NCBI GenBank assembly: GCA_030426085.1
Contig: JAUHYW010000083.1
Span: forward strand, 1-42,515
Source: a bacterium
GTDB taxonomy: Bacteria > Myxococcota_A > Bradymonadia > UBA7976 > UBA1532
Direction: 5' to 3'
Length of the DNA: 42,515 nucleotides
Shown piece by piece: positions 1 to 8,113 of this stretch. Within the stretch, counting starts at the first letter, position 1; each line of letters begins with the position of its first letter. The notes under the pieces are model-generated. The model was not told the DNA's origin. It worked only from the letters and a program-made list of their open reading frames with translations, and ran no database searches. The position numbers and the translations under genes were made by a program.

Positions 1-1
1 G

Positions 2-391
2 AGCGAGCGGCTGATGGGGCACCTGTCGGCGGCGATGCAGGACGAGGCGGGGCGGGCGGCGGTCGAACGCACGCTGCGCTATCTGTACACTGTGAGCGAG
101 TTCGACCCGGAGCAGGCCCAGGCGAAGTTGGCCGGGTCGGCGCGCCACGAGCAACTGCGGGAGGTGATCATGACGGCTGCTGATCGGCTCATCGAGAAGG
201 GACGGGCAGAGGGGCTCGAGGAGGGGCGGGCCGAGGGCCGGGCGACGCTCTTGCTGCAGCTCCTCACGCTGAAGTTCGGCCGCGTGCCGGACGCGGTGCG
301 GGCCCGCGTCGAGCAGGGTGACGCCGAGGCGGTGGAACGCTGGGTCGAGCGGATCCTCGTCGCGCCCGATCTGGCGTCGGTCTTCGACTGA
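2..391 (+). CDS. 3' end of Rpn/PD-(D/E)XK transposase-like protein with DUF4351 tail (partial)
   Basis: The reading frame is open from the first bases of the window, so the true start lies outside; about 129 codons are visible. The last 60 residues have a run of GRAEG-type repeats (GRAEGLEEGRAEGRA), then LLLQLLTLKFG and VERWVERILVAPDLASVF. This is the usual C-terminus of bacterial Rpn-family (recombination-promoting nuclease, putative transposase) and DUF4351 proteins: a basic/acidic helix followed by a short helical domain. The nuclease core expected upstream is not in the window, so activity cannot be judged. The next gene starts 23 bases downstream in the same direction with its own ribosome binding site. 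Family assignment rests on the C-terminal pattern only. Confidence 0.6.
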   Translation, partial: SERLMGHLSAAMQDEAGRAAVERTLRYLYTVSEFDPEQAQAKLAGSARHEQLREVIMTAADRLIEKGRAEGLEEGRAEGRATLLLQLLTLKFGRVPDAVRARVEQGDAEAVERWVERILVAPDLASVFD

Positions 392-414
392 GCGATGGGC
401 GAGGAGGCATGCGC

Positions 415-984
415 ATGACGGGCGATGGCGGGGCCATCCGGCTGTACGTCGCGCTCAGCGTGGACGGGTACATCGCCACCGCCGACGGCGGCGTGGGCTG
501 GCTGGACCGGTTCGCCGCGAGCGGCGAGGACTACGGCTACGGCGAGATGCTGGCCGCTGCGGCGACCAACGTGATGGGGCGGGCGACCTATGAGCAGGTG
601 CTGACCTTCGGCGACTGGCCCTATCCGACGATCGACACCCTGGTCTGGACCCGCTCGCCGCTGACCGATCCGCCGCCGCGCACGGCGGCCTTCCACGGGG
701 ACCCGTCGGCGCTGGCGGCCGAGCTGCGGCGGCGATGTGCGCAGGGCGACGTGTACATCAACGGCGGCGGGCGGGTGGCGCAGGGGCTGCTCGATGAGGG
801 CGCGATCGATCTCATCGAGCTGTTCGTGATGCCGACGCTGCTGGGGCAGGGCGTCCCGCTGTTCCCGGCGGGGCGGCCGACGCCGCGGCTGGTGCTGGAG
901 GCGCATCGAGCGTGGCCCTCGGGCGTGACGCGGCTGCTGTATCGGGTGGAGCGGGGCCCGGTGAGGCCATCGGGTGCGCCCTGA
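415..984 (+). CDS. Dihydrofolate reductase / RibD C-terminal fold protein
   Basis: 189 residues with the RibD-C/DHFR fold signature: an N-terminal strand IRLYVALSVDGYIA, VMGRATYEQVL in the middle, VYINGGGRVAQGLL (the NADPH-binding glycine turn) and a C-terminal ELFVMPTLLGQGVPLFP. Family members are NADPH-dependent reductases or uncharacterised YyaP/YwjB-type proteins; the substrate cannot be read from sequence. Two in-frame ATGs exist, at 409 and 415. The GAGGAGG at 401-407 is one base from the first and seven from the second, so 415 is chosen. It lies 23 bases after the preceding partial gene and may be co-transcribed with it. No link to the downstream injection system is evident. Confidence 0.85.
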   Translation: MTGDGGAIRLYVALSVDGYIATADGGVGWLDRFAASGEDYGYGEMLAAAATNVMGRATYEQVLTFGDWPYPTIDTLVWTRSPLTDPPPRTAAFHGDPSALAAELRRRCAQGDVYINGGGRVAQGLLDEGAIDLIELFVMPTLLGQGVPLFPAGRPTPRLVLEAHRAWPSGVTRLLYRVERGPVRPSGAP

Positions 985-1041
985 TTTCGGTCGCCGGACC
1001 CGGCGACTCCAGGCGGGCCCGATCGGTGAGAGCATCCCCCC

Positions 1042-1977
1042 ATGCAGAGTGACCCACCCATGACCGACAAGTGCGCGACGAGGGGCCGGCTCCGTTTCGG
1101 TCTGGCGGCGCTGGTCGCGTCGCTGGTGTTTGCCGCAGGGTCCGCCCCGGCGCAGCCGGATCCGGGCTTCGCGACGCTCGAGCCGGTGGGGGACGGAGCC
1201 CGAGTCGGGCTCGCGGCGAGCGTCACCCGACGGGACACCCTCGCGGGCGAGCCGGCGCCGACCCTGCGGCTCGACCTGTTCGGGCGCGCGCCGCTCACGC
1301 TGGACACCGGGTTGCACGCCCGGCTGGCGGCGGCCTGCGGGCCCGGCGTCCGCCTCGGCCCCTCGACGGGGGGCAGCGGCGCGAGCGGCCTCGAACAGGT
1401 GGACCGCTTCACGCTCTACGGGGCCCACCTCGGCGTCCACCGCGTCGCCCGGTGGCGGTCGGTGGTCGCGCCGCTGGCCCTGGCCCTGGTCCTGCCGACG
1501 AGTGATCCCGACGGCTTCGACATGTCGGTGCGGGGCACCGCGTTCTGGGCGCGGATCGGGGACTATCCGGCGGGCCGCCACGGCCTCGCGCTGCGGGTGT
1601 CGGGGTCGCCGACGCTGCGCTACCACGACGTCGTCGTCCGGTTCGAACTGGGCGGCGACGTGCCGCTGTCCGATGTCGACGGCGTCGGCTTCCAGGTGGG
1701 CCTGCGGGCGGGGCTGGGAGTCGCGGCGCCGGTGGGGCCGCTGGCGGTGATGGTCGAAGGCCTCTCGTACAGCCTGTTCGCCGACTTGCTGTCGTTCCGC
1801 ACCTACACGCTCGCCTTCGGCCTGCGCTACGTCGACGCCTGGCTGCGGCCGTCGGCGCACGCGGTGGTGCCCGTCGGGGAGAGCGCCGCCCGCGAGCCGG
1901 TGTGGTGGATGCTGGGGGTCGACTGGGTGATGGACGGGCCCGGCGTCAGTTCAGATCGGCCAGCCGCTGCTCGATGA
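1042..1977 (+). CDS. Secreted, probably outer-membrane beta-barrel protein, unknown function
   Basis: 311 residues from the ATG at 1042; a second ATG at 1060 gives a more typical signal-peptide start. The N-terminus is basic (RGRLRF), then hydrophobic LAALVASLVFAAG, with a good signal peptidase I site after APA (about residue 37). The mature part has alternating short hydrophobic and polar strands and frequent G/Y/F turns, for example LRYVDAWLRP and VGLRAGLGVAAPVG near the end. This resembles small outer-membrane barrels annotated only as hypothetical in Myxococcota. Its 3' end overlaps the convergent nucleotidyltransferase gene by 32 bases, so the two transcripts must read into each other. 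I do not recognise a specific family. Confidence 0.6.
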   Translation: MQSDPPMTDKCATRGRLRFGLAALVASLVFAAGSAPAQPDPGFATLEPVGDGARVGLAASVTRRDTLAGEPAPTLRLDLFGRAPLTLDTGLHARLAAACGPGVRLGPSTGGSGASGLEQVDRFTLYGAHLGVHRVARWRSVVAPLALALVLPTSDPDGFDMSVRGTAFWARIGDYPAGRHGLALRVSGSPTLRYHDVVVRFELGGDVPLSDVDGVGFQVGLRAGLGVAAPVGPLAVMVEGLSYSLFADLLSFRTYTLAFGLRYVDAWLRPSAHAVVPVGESAAREPVWWMLGVDWVMDGPGVSSDRPAAAR

Positions 1978-2731
1978 GCCACGCCTCGCACTCGGCGACG
2001 TTCTGCGGTTCGGGGGGCAGCGGGGTGCGGGCCCGGGCGTCTTGCAGCAGCGCGTCGAGCTTGGGCCAGTTGGCCCGGTGGCGCCGGTCGACGTGCTCGG
2101 GCACCGCCGCCTTCTCCCGCTGGCTCGCCTTGAACGCCACCAGCTCGAGCGCCTCGGCGAAGCCGTACTCCGGGGCGAGCTCGCGCACGTCGCACTCCAA
2201 CTCGCCGGTGCGCAGTAGGTGGGCCCCGGTCAGCGCGACCCGGTAGGTGTAGAGCAGCGTCTTGGCCAGGGGGCGCAGCGCCCGCTCGTGCTCCCGGCAC
2301 ATGCCCTTGAAGAAGCCTGCGTAGTGGCGGATGTAGCGGCTCGACCGGGCGCCGAGCGAGAGCTGGCGCAGGGTGCTGACGGTCGAGGTCTCGTAGAGCT
2401 GGATCGGCGACTCGAAGCGCTCGAGCATGTTGCCGTTGCCCTGCAACAGCAGGCTGAACGCCTTCTGGATCTCGTGGGTCGTCAGGTCGCATTCGACGCC
2501 TTCGAACATCGCCGTCGTGTCGTGGGTCTCGCTGGGCTTGCCGAAGCCGAGCAGCTCCCGGGTGTGGGCGTAGTGGATGCCCTTGAGGTCGAGGTCGCTG
2601 TCCGGTGAGCTGAAGCCGTAGATGTGGCTGCCGGTCAGCGCGCACAGGATCAACTCGCCCGGCGGCGGGTGCTGGGCGATGAAGCGGCGGGCGAGGTCGA
2701 GGTCGGGGATCAGCGTCGAGCGGGCGGTCAT
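1946..2731 (-). CDS. Polymerase-beta-type nucleotidyltransferase (RlaP/PF10127-like), paralog B
   Basis: 261 residues. The catalytic fingerprint is near the N-terminus: TGSHIYGF (residues 33-40) followed by SPDSDLDLKGI, giving the G-S helix turn and the SDxD metal-binding aspartates (about D46 and D48) of the polymerase-beta nucleotidyltransferase superfamily. The GS..YG..SPDSD.DLKGI arrangement matches the PF10127 group, some members of which (RlaP) sit beside RNA ligases; no ligase is visible here. The start at 2731 is chosen because its ATG overlaps the TGA of the upstream gene (ATGA), indicating translational coupling; a longer frame to 2773 would overlap that gene further. Its substrate, probably a nucleotide or RNA end, is unknown. 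Confidence 0.8.
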   Translation of the reverse strand: MTARSTLIPDLDLARRFIAQHPPPGELILCALTGSHIYGFSSPDSDLDLKGIHYAHTRELLGFGKPSETHDTTAMFEGVECDLTTHEIQKAFSLLLQGNGNMLERFESPIQLYETSTVSTLRQLSLGARSSRYIRHYAGFFKGMCREHERALRPLAKTLLYTYRVALTGAHLLRTGELECDVRELAPEYGFAEALELVAFKASQREKAAVPEHVDRRHRANWPKLDALLQDARARTPLPPEPQNVAECEAWLIEQRLADLN

Positions 2732-3660
2732 CGGTCGTCTCCGCGCAGCGCGGCCTCGACCCACTCGGCGCACAGCGTGTCGAGGCGCTCTTCGTCCGGG
2801 GCGTCGGGCAGCGTCGAGGTGGAGGCCGCCGCGTCGATGGCGGCGGAGAGCACCTCGGCGCGCTCGACCAGCGCATCGTACCCCAGGGCGCCGTCGCGGA
2901 TCGCGAGCAGCGCGTCCCGGTCGTCGCGGCGCACCCGGACCCCCTCGCCGCGCAGGATCTCACCGCCCATCGTCAGCAGCCGCACCAGGTGCATCGCGTG
3001 CTTGGTGTCGTAGCCGTGGCGCGCCTCGAGGGCGGCCCGCTCGCGGTTCCGGTGCTTCAGCCAGGTCTGGTACTGGCCCCACCGGCGGCGGGCCTGCTTG
3101 TAGCGCCGCTCGCGGTCGAGCATGTCGAGGAAGTTGGGGCTGAGGTCGAGCGCGGCGAGGTCGCCCTTCTGGCGCATGGCCTCGGCGGCGCCCATCTGGT
3201 CCCGGGGCACGACGGCCTTGTCGGGCAATCCGTACTCGGCCCGGGTGGGCGGCGCCTCGGGCGGATGAAGCAGCCACTGGCGGTGGGTGCGGATGCGTTT
3301 GAGCTGGCTGAGCGCGTAGCCCCCGAAGCTGTGCTGCACCTTCTTCGTCAGGAAGTCGTCCCGGGCGTCGAGCAGCCGTCGACCGACGGCGGTGACCGTC
3401 TGGTGGTCGTCGGGGTGGGTGTAGAGGATCTCGAGCAGCGTCGGGTTGGCGGCGGCGGCGAGGCGCACGAACTTCCGGATCTCGAACCGCACGTGGTCCG
3501 GGCCGTACTCGATCTGCTCCGGGCCGCCGACGTAGCCCATGTACCACCGGGCGGGGCCGACGATGACGCCCTTGTAGTCGTGGTCCGAGTCGGGGCGGGC
3601 GAGGCCGTAGGCCCGGCTGCCGTGCAGGGTCTCGTAGATCACATGAGGCGCGGTTCGCAT
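2728..3660 (-). CDS. Polymerase-beta-type nucleotidyltransferase (RlaP/PF10127-like), paralog A
   Basis: 310 residues. The N-terminus carries the active site: YETLHGSRAYGL (GS at residues 14-15) and RPDSDHDYKGVIVGP (SDHD at residues 25-28). The rest is helical, with conserved-looking KFVRLAAAANPTLLEILY, GYALSQLKRI and KHAMHLVRLL, as in PF10127 proteins that combine a nucleotidyltransferase head with a helical body. It is the first gene of a two-gene minus-strand unit and overlaps paralog B by four bases. The frame continues upstream to 4986, but that part is the shadow of the LuxR-type gene. The start at 3660 is placed just before the conserved strand; no strong ribosome binding site is visible upstream. 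Confidence 0.82.
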   Translation of the reverse strand: MRTAPHVIYETLHGSRAYGLARPDSDHDYKGVIVGPARWYMGYVGGPEQIEYGPDHVRFEIRKFVRLAAAANPTLLEILYTHPDDHQTVTAVGRRLLDARDDFLTKKVQHSFGGYALSQLKRIRTHRQWLLHPPEAPPTRAEYGLPDKAVVPRDQMGAAEAMRQKGDLAALDLSPNFLDMLDRERRYKQARRRWGQYQTWLKHRNRERAALEARHGYDTKHAMHLVRLLTMGGEILRGEGVRVRRDDRDALLAIRDGALGYDALVERAEVLSAAIDAAASTSTLPDAPDEERLDTLCAEWVEAALRGDDR

Positions 3661-3903
3661 GGCCGACAGGGTGCCCGGGCGCGGGGCGCGCTTCAAGCGG
3701 CGGATCCGCGGACGGGGGGTGGCGGCAGAGCGACATTCGGGGATTGCGGTTGCCGACCGCGTGCCGAGGTGGCTAGTTTTTTTCTTGCGGGGTTCGTCCA
3801 CGGAACCCGCGCTCAAGATCGGGGCCGCGACATCGACCGCGCCCGGCCCCGGTGCCTCGTCCCATGGGGGGGACGGCGCGCTGACAAAAGCGCCGAGGAC
3901 GAC
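3661..3903. other. Divergent intergenic region between nucleotidyltransferase and LuxR-type genes
   Basis: This 243-base stretch separates two divergent genes and must hold at least one promoter in each direction. It contains a T7 run at 3777-3783, a short GCGGT/ACCGC inverted repeat (3746-3760), an imperfect GC-rich dyad at 3787-3810 and a GGCGC/GCGCC pair at 3875-3894 close to the LuxR-type start. I see no convincing -35/-10 pair and no small gene. Confidence 0.5.
3787..3810. promoter_or_regulatory. Imperfect inverted repeat upstream of LuxR-type gene, candidate operator
   Basis: GCGGGGTTC (3787-3795) and GAACCCGC (3803-3810) form an eight-pair dyad with one bulged base around a seven-base spacer, 94 bases before the LuxR-type start. 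LuxR-type proteins bind dyads of this size, so autoregulation is possible. Only the symmetry is seen; binding is inferred. Confidence 0.3.
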
Positions 3904-4944
3904 ATGCTGGATGCGTTGGCCGACCTGCTCGATGAGGCGCCGCCCGCCGACCTCGGCCCGCGGGCGATCCTCGGCCGCGTATTCGAGATCCTGAGCGCGG
4001 CGACCGGCAGCCGCTGCCTCTTCGCCCACGAGACGGTGCAATACGGTCGCCGACTGTACTTCGCAGAGCTGGCATCGATGGGTCCGGCGTCCTTCCGGGC
4101 GGTGACCGACACGCTCGAAGGGCGCGCCCTCTTCGAGTACCTCGGCCCCGACGACGCGCCGCCCGAGGAGTCGTGGCCCGGTGATCTCAACCCGGTCGAT
4201 CGCTTCGGGGTCTGTGTGCGCGACGACGTGCACGCCCTCGGGGCGTGGCCCATGTACTGGGAGCCGGGTGGGATCCGGGCGACGCTGGGCATGACAGTGG
4301 TGCACGACGGGGTCCTCATCGGGGCCGTCGTCGTGGCCCGCCTGCTCGACGAGGCCGGGTTCGGCCGGGTCGAGCTGAGCGCCGTACGCCCGCTGGAGGA
4401 TGGGGTCCGCCGCTGGTTCACCGCCGCCTGGCGCCGCCGACAGGCCCGCTGCCGGCCGGAGGGCGCGGCGAGCTACCTGGTCTTCGATCGCGACGGGACG
4501 CTGGTGTCGACCTCGGAGTCGGCGGCCGGCTGGCTGCACGCCGAGGGGGTGCGCGCCCGGCTGGCGGAGGCGGTGGTCCGGGCCGTCGCCGAGGGGCGGT
4601 CGCAGGCGGCCACCTTCGTGCGCCGGGCCCGGGTGCGGCTCGAGGTGATGCGCGGGGCCCGGGAGCGGGTGCTGGTCGTCGTCGAGGAGGGCGGCAACCA
4701 CCGCCTCGGAGCCCGGGAGAAGCTGACCGACGCCCAGCGGCGGGTGGCCGATCTGGCGGTGGCCGGGGCCACGGTCAAGGAGATCGCCGCCGGCCTGGAG
4801 CGCAGCCCCGAGACGGTGCGCGACCACCTCAAGGCGATCTACGAGCGGCTCGGCATCGGCAGCCGGGTCGAGCTGGGGCGCATGCTCGACCCGCCGCCGC
4901 CGCCGCCGACCGATGGCTGGAGCGGCCGGATCGGACCCCGATGA
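3904..4944 (+). CDS. LuxR/NarL-type HTH transcriptional regulator next to the eCIS operon
   Basis: 346 residues. The C-terminal part (about residues 273-330) is a LuxR/GerE helix-turn-helix: LTDAQRRVADLAVAGATVKEIA, then SPETVRDHLKAIYERLGI, with the recognition helix around TVRDHLKAIY. The N-terminal 200 residues look like a GAF/PAS-type sensory fold (ILGRVFEILSAATGSRCLF; GMTVVHDGVLIGAVVVARL), but no ligand residues can be named. There is no receiver aspartate, so it is not a standard response regulator. ATG 3904 follows a modest GAGGA; the frame upstream to 2989 is antisense to the nucleotidyltransferase and is discarded. It lies 154 bases before the first eCIS gene on the same strand, so control of that operon is a natural inference. 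The tail is a Pro8 run (PPPPPPPP). Confidence 0.85.
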   Translation: MLDALADLLDEAPPADLGPRAILGRVFEILSAATGSRCLFAHETVQYGRRLYFAELASMGPASFRAVTDTLEGRALFEYLGPDDAPPEESWPGDLNPVDRFGVCVRDDVHALGAWPMYWEPGGIRATLGMTVVHDGVLIGAVVVARLLDEAGFGRVELSAVRPLEDGVRRWFTAAWRRRQARCRPEGAASYLVFDRDGTLVSTSESAAGWLHAEGVRARLAEAVVRAVAEGRSQAATFVRRARVRLEVMRGARERVLVVVEEGGNHRLGAREKLTDAQRRVADLAVAGATVKEIAAGLERSPETVRDHLKAIYERLGIGSRVELGRMLDPPPPPPTDGWSGRIGPR

Positions 4945-5098
4945 GCGCCGGCCCCCGCTTCGCTGGACACCGCCCGACGACGGCACCCCCCGAACGGGGG
5001 ATGGATGTCCGCCGGGGGGACGTGATCAATGGATTCCGGTCGATCGACGCGCCCGCCTCGTGCCGGCGCCGCGGTGGGCCGCCAAGGAGGACGACTCG

Positions 5099-5701
5099 AT
5101 GATCGACGCGGTCGACGAGACGGTTCGCACCCTCATCCGCTCCGAGCTGGACGAGGCCTATGCGGACGTCGCGATCACATTCGATACGCCCGATGAGTCC
5201 TTCCCCGGCGCGGCGGTCGAGCTGCCCGCGATCGACCTGTTCCTCTTCGACATCCACGAGAATCACCTGCTGCGCGATCCGGTGCCCCGCACGCTGAAGA
5301 CGGCCGAGGGGCAGTGGCAGCGCAAGTTCCCGCCGGTCAGGGTGGACTTCCACTACCTGGCCACCGCATGGACCGGCGAGGACGACACCTTCGGCGAGCA
5401 CCGGCTGCTCGGCGCGGTGATGAAGGCGCTCCTGCGCTGGCGCTATGTGCCGGCCGAGCTGATCTCGGCGAACCTCGAAGAGCAGCCGGTGGCGGTGCGC
5501 GCGTTCGCTCTGCAGAGCGAGTCGCTGGGCGCATCGTCGGACTTCTGGCGCGCGCTGGGCTGCAAGCCCCGGGCGTCGCTTCGCTTCACCATCACGGTCG
5601 CTGTGGAAGCCTTCCCGCCGACCGAGGTCTCCGCGCCCCCGAGCAAGGTCGTCGCTCGTGTGGGGGATCGACAGGGCGCGCAAACCGACCCCACACCCTG
5701 A
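5099..5701 (+). CDS. eCIS tail terminator/cap protein (DUF4255, Pvc16/Afp16-like)
   Basis: 200 residues of the DUF4255 family. In PVC/Afp particles this protein (Pvc16/Afp16) forms the hexameric cap that ends tube and sheath growth. Matching features are the N-terminal MIDAVDETVRTLI, VELPAIDLFLFDIHEN, the FPPVRVDFHYLATAW strand, the EHRLLGAVMKALLR helix and a C-terminal RFTITVAVEAF strand. The start at 5099 has an ideal AAGGAGG (5084-5090) eight bases upstream; the longer frame to 4913 would overlap the regulator gene. It is the first gene of the long plus-strand operon. In PVC/Afp the equivalent gene is last, so the order here is rearranged. Confidence 0.9.
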   Translation: MIDAVDETVRTLIRSELDEAYADVAITFDTPDESFPGAAVELPAIDLFLFDIHENHLLRDPVPRTLKTAEGQWQRKFPPVRVDFHYLATAWTGEDDTFGEHRLLGAVMKALLRWRYVPAELISANLEEQPVAVRAFALQSESLGASSDFWRALGCKPRASLRFTITVAVEAFPPTEVSAPPSKVVARVGDRQGAQTDPTP

Positions 5702-5726
5702 ACGCTGACAGAAGGAGGACGCAGAT

Positions 5727-6920
5727 ATGGCCAACTATGCGGACAAGGCCCCGGGGGTCTACGTCGAGGAGGTCGCCTCGGGTGGGGCGCCGATCGCCGG
5801 CGTCGGGACGAGCACCGGCGGCTTCATCGGCTTGCTGCCCGCCGATCGGGTCATGCCCCAGAACCCGGCCTCGGGTGAGGACTACGCCGACGCCGGCGCC
5901 GGCGACGCCGTCGAGCTGACGAGCTACGCCGAGTTCGAGCGGGCGTTCGGCAAGGCCGACGACTTCGACCTGGCCATCGCGGTCAAGGGCTTCTTCCAGA
6001 ACGGCGGCTCGCGCTGCTTCGTCTACGGCATCGACCCGGCGAGCGTGGCGACCACCGACGACGCGGGCAACACCGACGACTACGGCGACATCGGCGCCGG
6101 CCTCGAGGCGGCGACGGCGGTGTTCGAAGACATCGACGCCATCGCCATCGTCGCCGCGCCCCTGCCGGCGGCGGCGGTCGACGCCCACGCGACGGTCATC
6201 AACGACAAGCTGCTGACCCACTGCGAGAACTGCGCGGATCGCTTCGCCATCCTGGCGGCGCCGATGAACCCCGAGAGCGTCTCGGCCGACGCCATCAACC
6301 AGACCCGCACCAGCGAGTACGGGGCGATCTACTTCCCGTTCATCGACGTCAGCGGCAGCGGCGACTACCGCAACCCGGTGGGCCACATCGCCGGGGCCTA
6401 CGCCCGCACCGACGGCAGCCGCGGGGTGCACAAGGCGCCGGCCAACGTGGTGCTCTCGGGGGCCTACGGGGTCTCGACCCGCATCGGCCGCATCAAGCAG
6501 GGCCCGCTCAACGAGGCGTGCATCAACGTGGTGCGCATGTTCGGCCAGAGCGTGACCCTGTGGGGGGCCCGCACCACCGCCGGCAGCGACAGCGCGTTCA
6601 AGTACATCACGACCCGCCGGGTCTACAACTTCCTGCGGGAGAGCATCGAGGAGGGCCTCGGCTGGGCGGTGTTCGAGCCGAACGACTCGAACCTGTGGTC
6701 GGCGATCAAGTCGACGGTGCACGCCTTCCTCACCCGCCAGTGGAAGGCGGGCGCGCTCATCGGCGACACCGCCGACGCGGCGTTCTTCGTCAAGTGCGAC
6801 GCCGAGACCACCCCCGCCGACGTGCGGGACCTCGGCATGGTCGTCACCGAGATCGGGGTCGCCATCGTGCGCCCGGCCGAGTTCGTGGTGTTCCGCCTGA
6901 GCCAGAAGACGGCGAGCTGA
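5727..6920 (+). CDS. Contractile tail sheath protein 1
   Basis: 397 residues, a contractile tail sheath subunit that polymerises around the inner tube and supplies the contraction stroke. Diagnostic stretches are PGVYVEEVASG at the N-terminus (the arm linking subunits), VKGFFQNGGSRCFVYGI around residue 88, GHIAGAYARTDGSRGVHKAPAN in the middle, VTLWGARTTAG near 280, RRVYNFLRESIEEGL, and a C-terminal strand IVRPAEFVVFRLSQK (second handshake arm). It has a strong ribosome binding site, AAGGAGG at 5712-5718. Length fits Afp2/3- and Pvc2/3-type sheaths. A second sheath follows after seven bases; PVC and Afp have three. Confidence 0.95.
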   Translation: MANYADKAPGVYVEEVASGGAPIAGVGTSTGGFIGLLPADRVMPQNPASGEDYADAGAGDAVELTSYAEFERAFGKADDFDLAIAVKGFFQNGGSRCFVYGIDPASVATTDDAGNTDDYGDIGAGLEAATAVFEDIDAIAIVAAPLPAAAVDAHATVINDKLLTHCENCADRFAILAAPMNPESVSADAINQTRTSEYGAIYFPFIDVSGSGDYRNPVGHIAGAYARTDGSRGVHKAPANVVLSGAYGVSTRIGRIKQGPLNEACINVVRMFGQSVTLWGARTTAGSDSAFKYITTRRVYNFLRESIEEGLGWAVFEPNDSNLWSAIKSTVHAFLTRQWKAGALIGDTADAAFFVKCDAETTPADVRDLGMVVTEIGVAIVRPAEFVVFRLSQKTAS

Positions 6921-6927
6921 GCACCCG

Positions 6928-8091
6928 ATGAGTGATGCCGTCACCATCCCCGGTCTGTACTGGCAGATCCGGCGCCAGGCCGAGGCCGCGGTCGACCACA
7001 GCGGACACACGGTGTTCGTGGGTGCGATGACCGGGGTCGAGGCGGGCACCGCCGAGCTGATCCAGGGCTGGTCCCGCTTCCGCAGCACGTTCGGCGACGG
7101 GCGCGACCCGTTCCGGCTGGCCATGCGCGGGTTCTTCTCCAACGGCGGCGCCGTGTGCAAGGTGCTGTCGGTGGGGGATGCGATGGGCCCGGACAGCCTC
7201 GCGGCGGCGCTCGAGCTGCTCGTCGACGACGACGACGTCAGCCTGATCGTGGCCCCGGGGGTGGTCGACGTCGACTCGCAGACGGCGATCATCGAGCACT
7301 GCGACTTCATGGGCGACCGCTTCGCGGTGCTCGACCTGCCCGAGCCGGCCCGGCTGAGCGCCGCCGAGGCGGTGGATGTGGCGCAGCGCCACGCCGCCGA
7401 GCTGCAGATCCGGACCGGCACCCACAACGCGGCGCTCTACGGGCCGTGGCTGAAGGTGGTGGCCGACGGCGGCACGGCGTTCGTGCCGCCTTCGGGCCAC
7501 GTCGCCGGCATCATGGCCCGGGTCGACGCCCGCTCCGGGCGCCACCACGCGCCGGCCAACGAGGTGGTCGAAGACTCGGTCGATCTGCGGTTCGACCTGT
7601 CCGACGCTCAGCTCGCGGCCGTCTATCCACCCCTGGCCCTCGACGTCAACGGGGGCATCGCCGAGCCATCGGTGAACATCATCCGGGCCCTGCCCGGGCG
7701 TGGGCTGCGCGTGTGGGGGGCGCGCACCCTGGCCACCGATCCCACCTGGCGCCATGTGCCGGTGCGGCGGCTGACCCTGGACCTCGAGCGGTGGATGACC
7801 CGCCGGCTCGACGCCCTGGTCTTCGAGACCAACGACGTCGTGCTGCGCAACCGGGTCGTACGCGAGCTGGGGGCCCACCTCGACAAGCAGTATCACGCCG
7901 GGGCCCTGGTGGGGCCGGTGAGCGAGCTGTCGTGGTACGTGCAGTGCGACGAGACCAACAACCCGGCCGACGTGCAGCAGGCGGGCCTGCTGATCGCCGA
8001 CGTCGGCATCGCGCCGGCGGTGCCCGGCGAATACATCACCCTGCGCCTGATCACCCGATCGGGCACCGACGCGCAAACCGAGACGCTCTAG
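6928..8091 (+). CDS. Contractile tail sheath protein 2
   Basis: 387 residues, diverged paralog of the preceding sheath. Shared landmarks are PGLYWQIRRQ (arm), MRGFFSNGGAVCKVLSV, GHVAGIMARVDARSGRHHAPAN, LRVWGARTLATDP, RRLTLDLERWMTRRLDALVFETND and a final PGEYITLRLITRSG strand. In PVC/Afp, minor sheath paralogs line the baseplate-proximal end or cap end while one paralog forms the trunk, so the two copies here probably occupy different positions. It begins seven bases after sheath 1 with no clear ribosome binding site, suggesting coupled translation. Which of the two is the major subunit cannot be told from sequence. Confidence 0.93.
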   Translation: MSDAVTIPGLYWQIRRQAEAAVDHSGHTVFVGAMTGVEAGTAELIQGWSRFRSTFGDGRDPFRLAMRGFFSNGGAVCKVLSVGDAMGPDSLAAALELLVDDDDVSLIVAPGVVDVDSQTAIIEHCDFMGDRFAVLDLPEPARLSAAEAVDVAQRHAAELQIRTGTHNAALYGPWLKVVADGGTAFVPPSGHVAGIMARVDARSGRHHAPANEVVEDSVDLRFDLSDAQLAAVYPPLALDVNGGIAEPSVNIIRALPGRGLRVWGARTLATDPTWRHVPVRRLTLDLERWMTRRLDALVFETNDVVLRNRVVRELGAHLDKQYHAGALVGPVSELSWYVQCDETNNPADVQQAGLLIADVGIAPAVPGEYITLRLITRSGTDAQTETL

Positions 8092-8113
8092 TCTGACCCG
8101 AAGGAGAGCCACG

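Noticed and set aside
79-1860. 593-codon minus-strand frame
   Set aside because: It covers three genes supported by motifs and starts on the plus strand, and its product is Arg/Pro/His-rich noise.
3746-3783. GCGGT/ACCGC stem followed by T7 as a plus-strand terminator
   Set aside because: The T-run is 16 bases from the stem and no plus-strand gene ends upstream; more likely part of a promoter region.
4986-5000. CCCCC/GGGGG hairpin as terminator of the regulator gene
   Set aside because: The stem is five pairs with no T-tract after it; kept only as a possible attenuation element.
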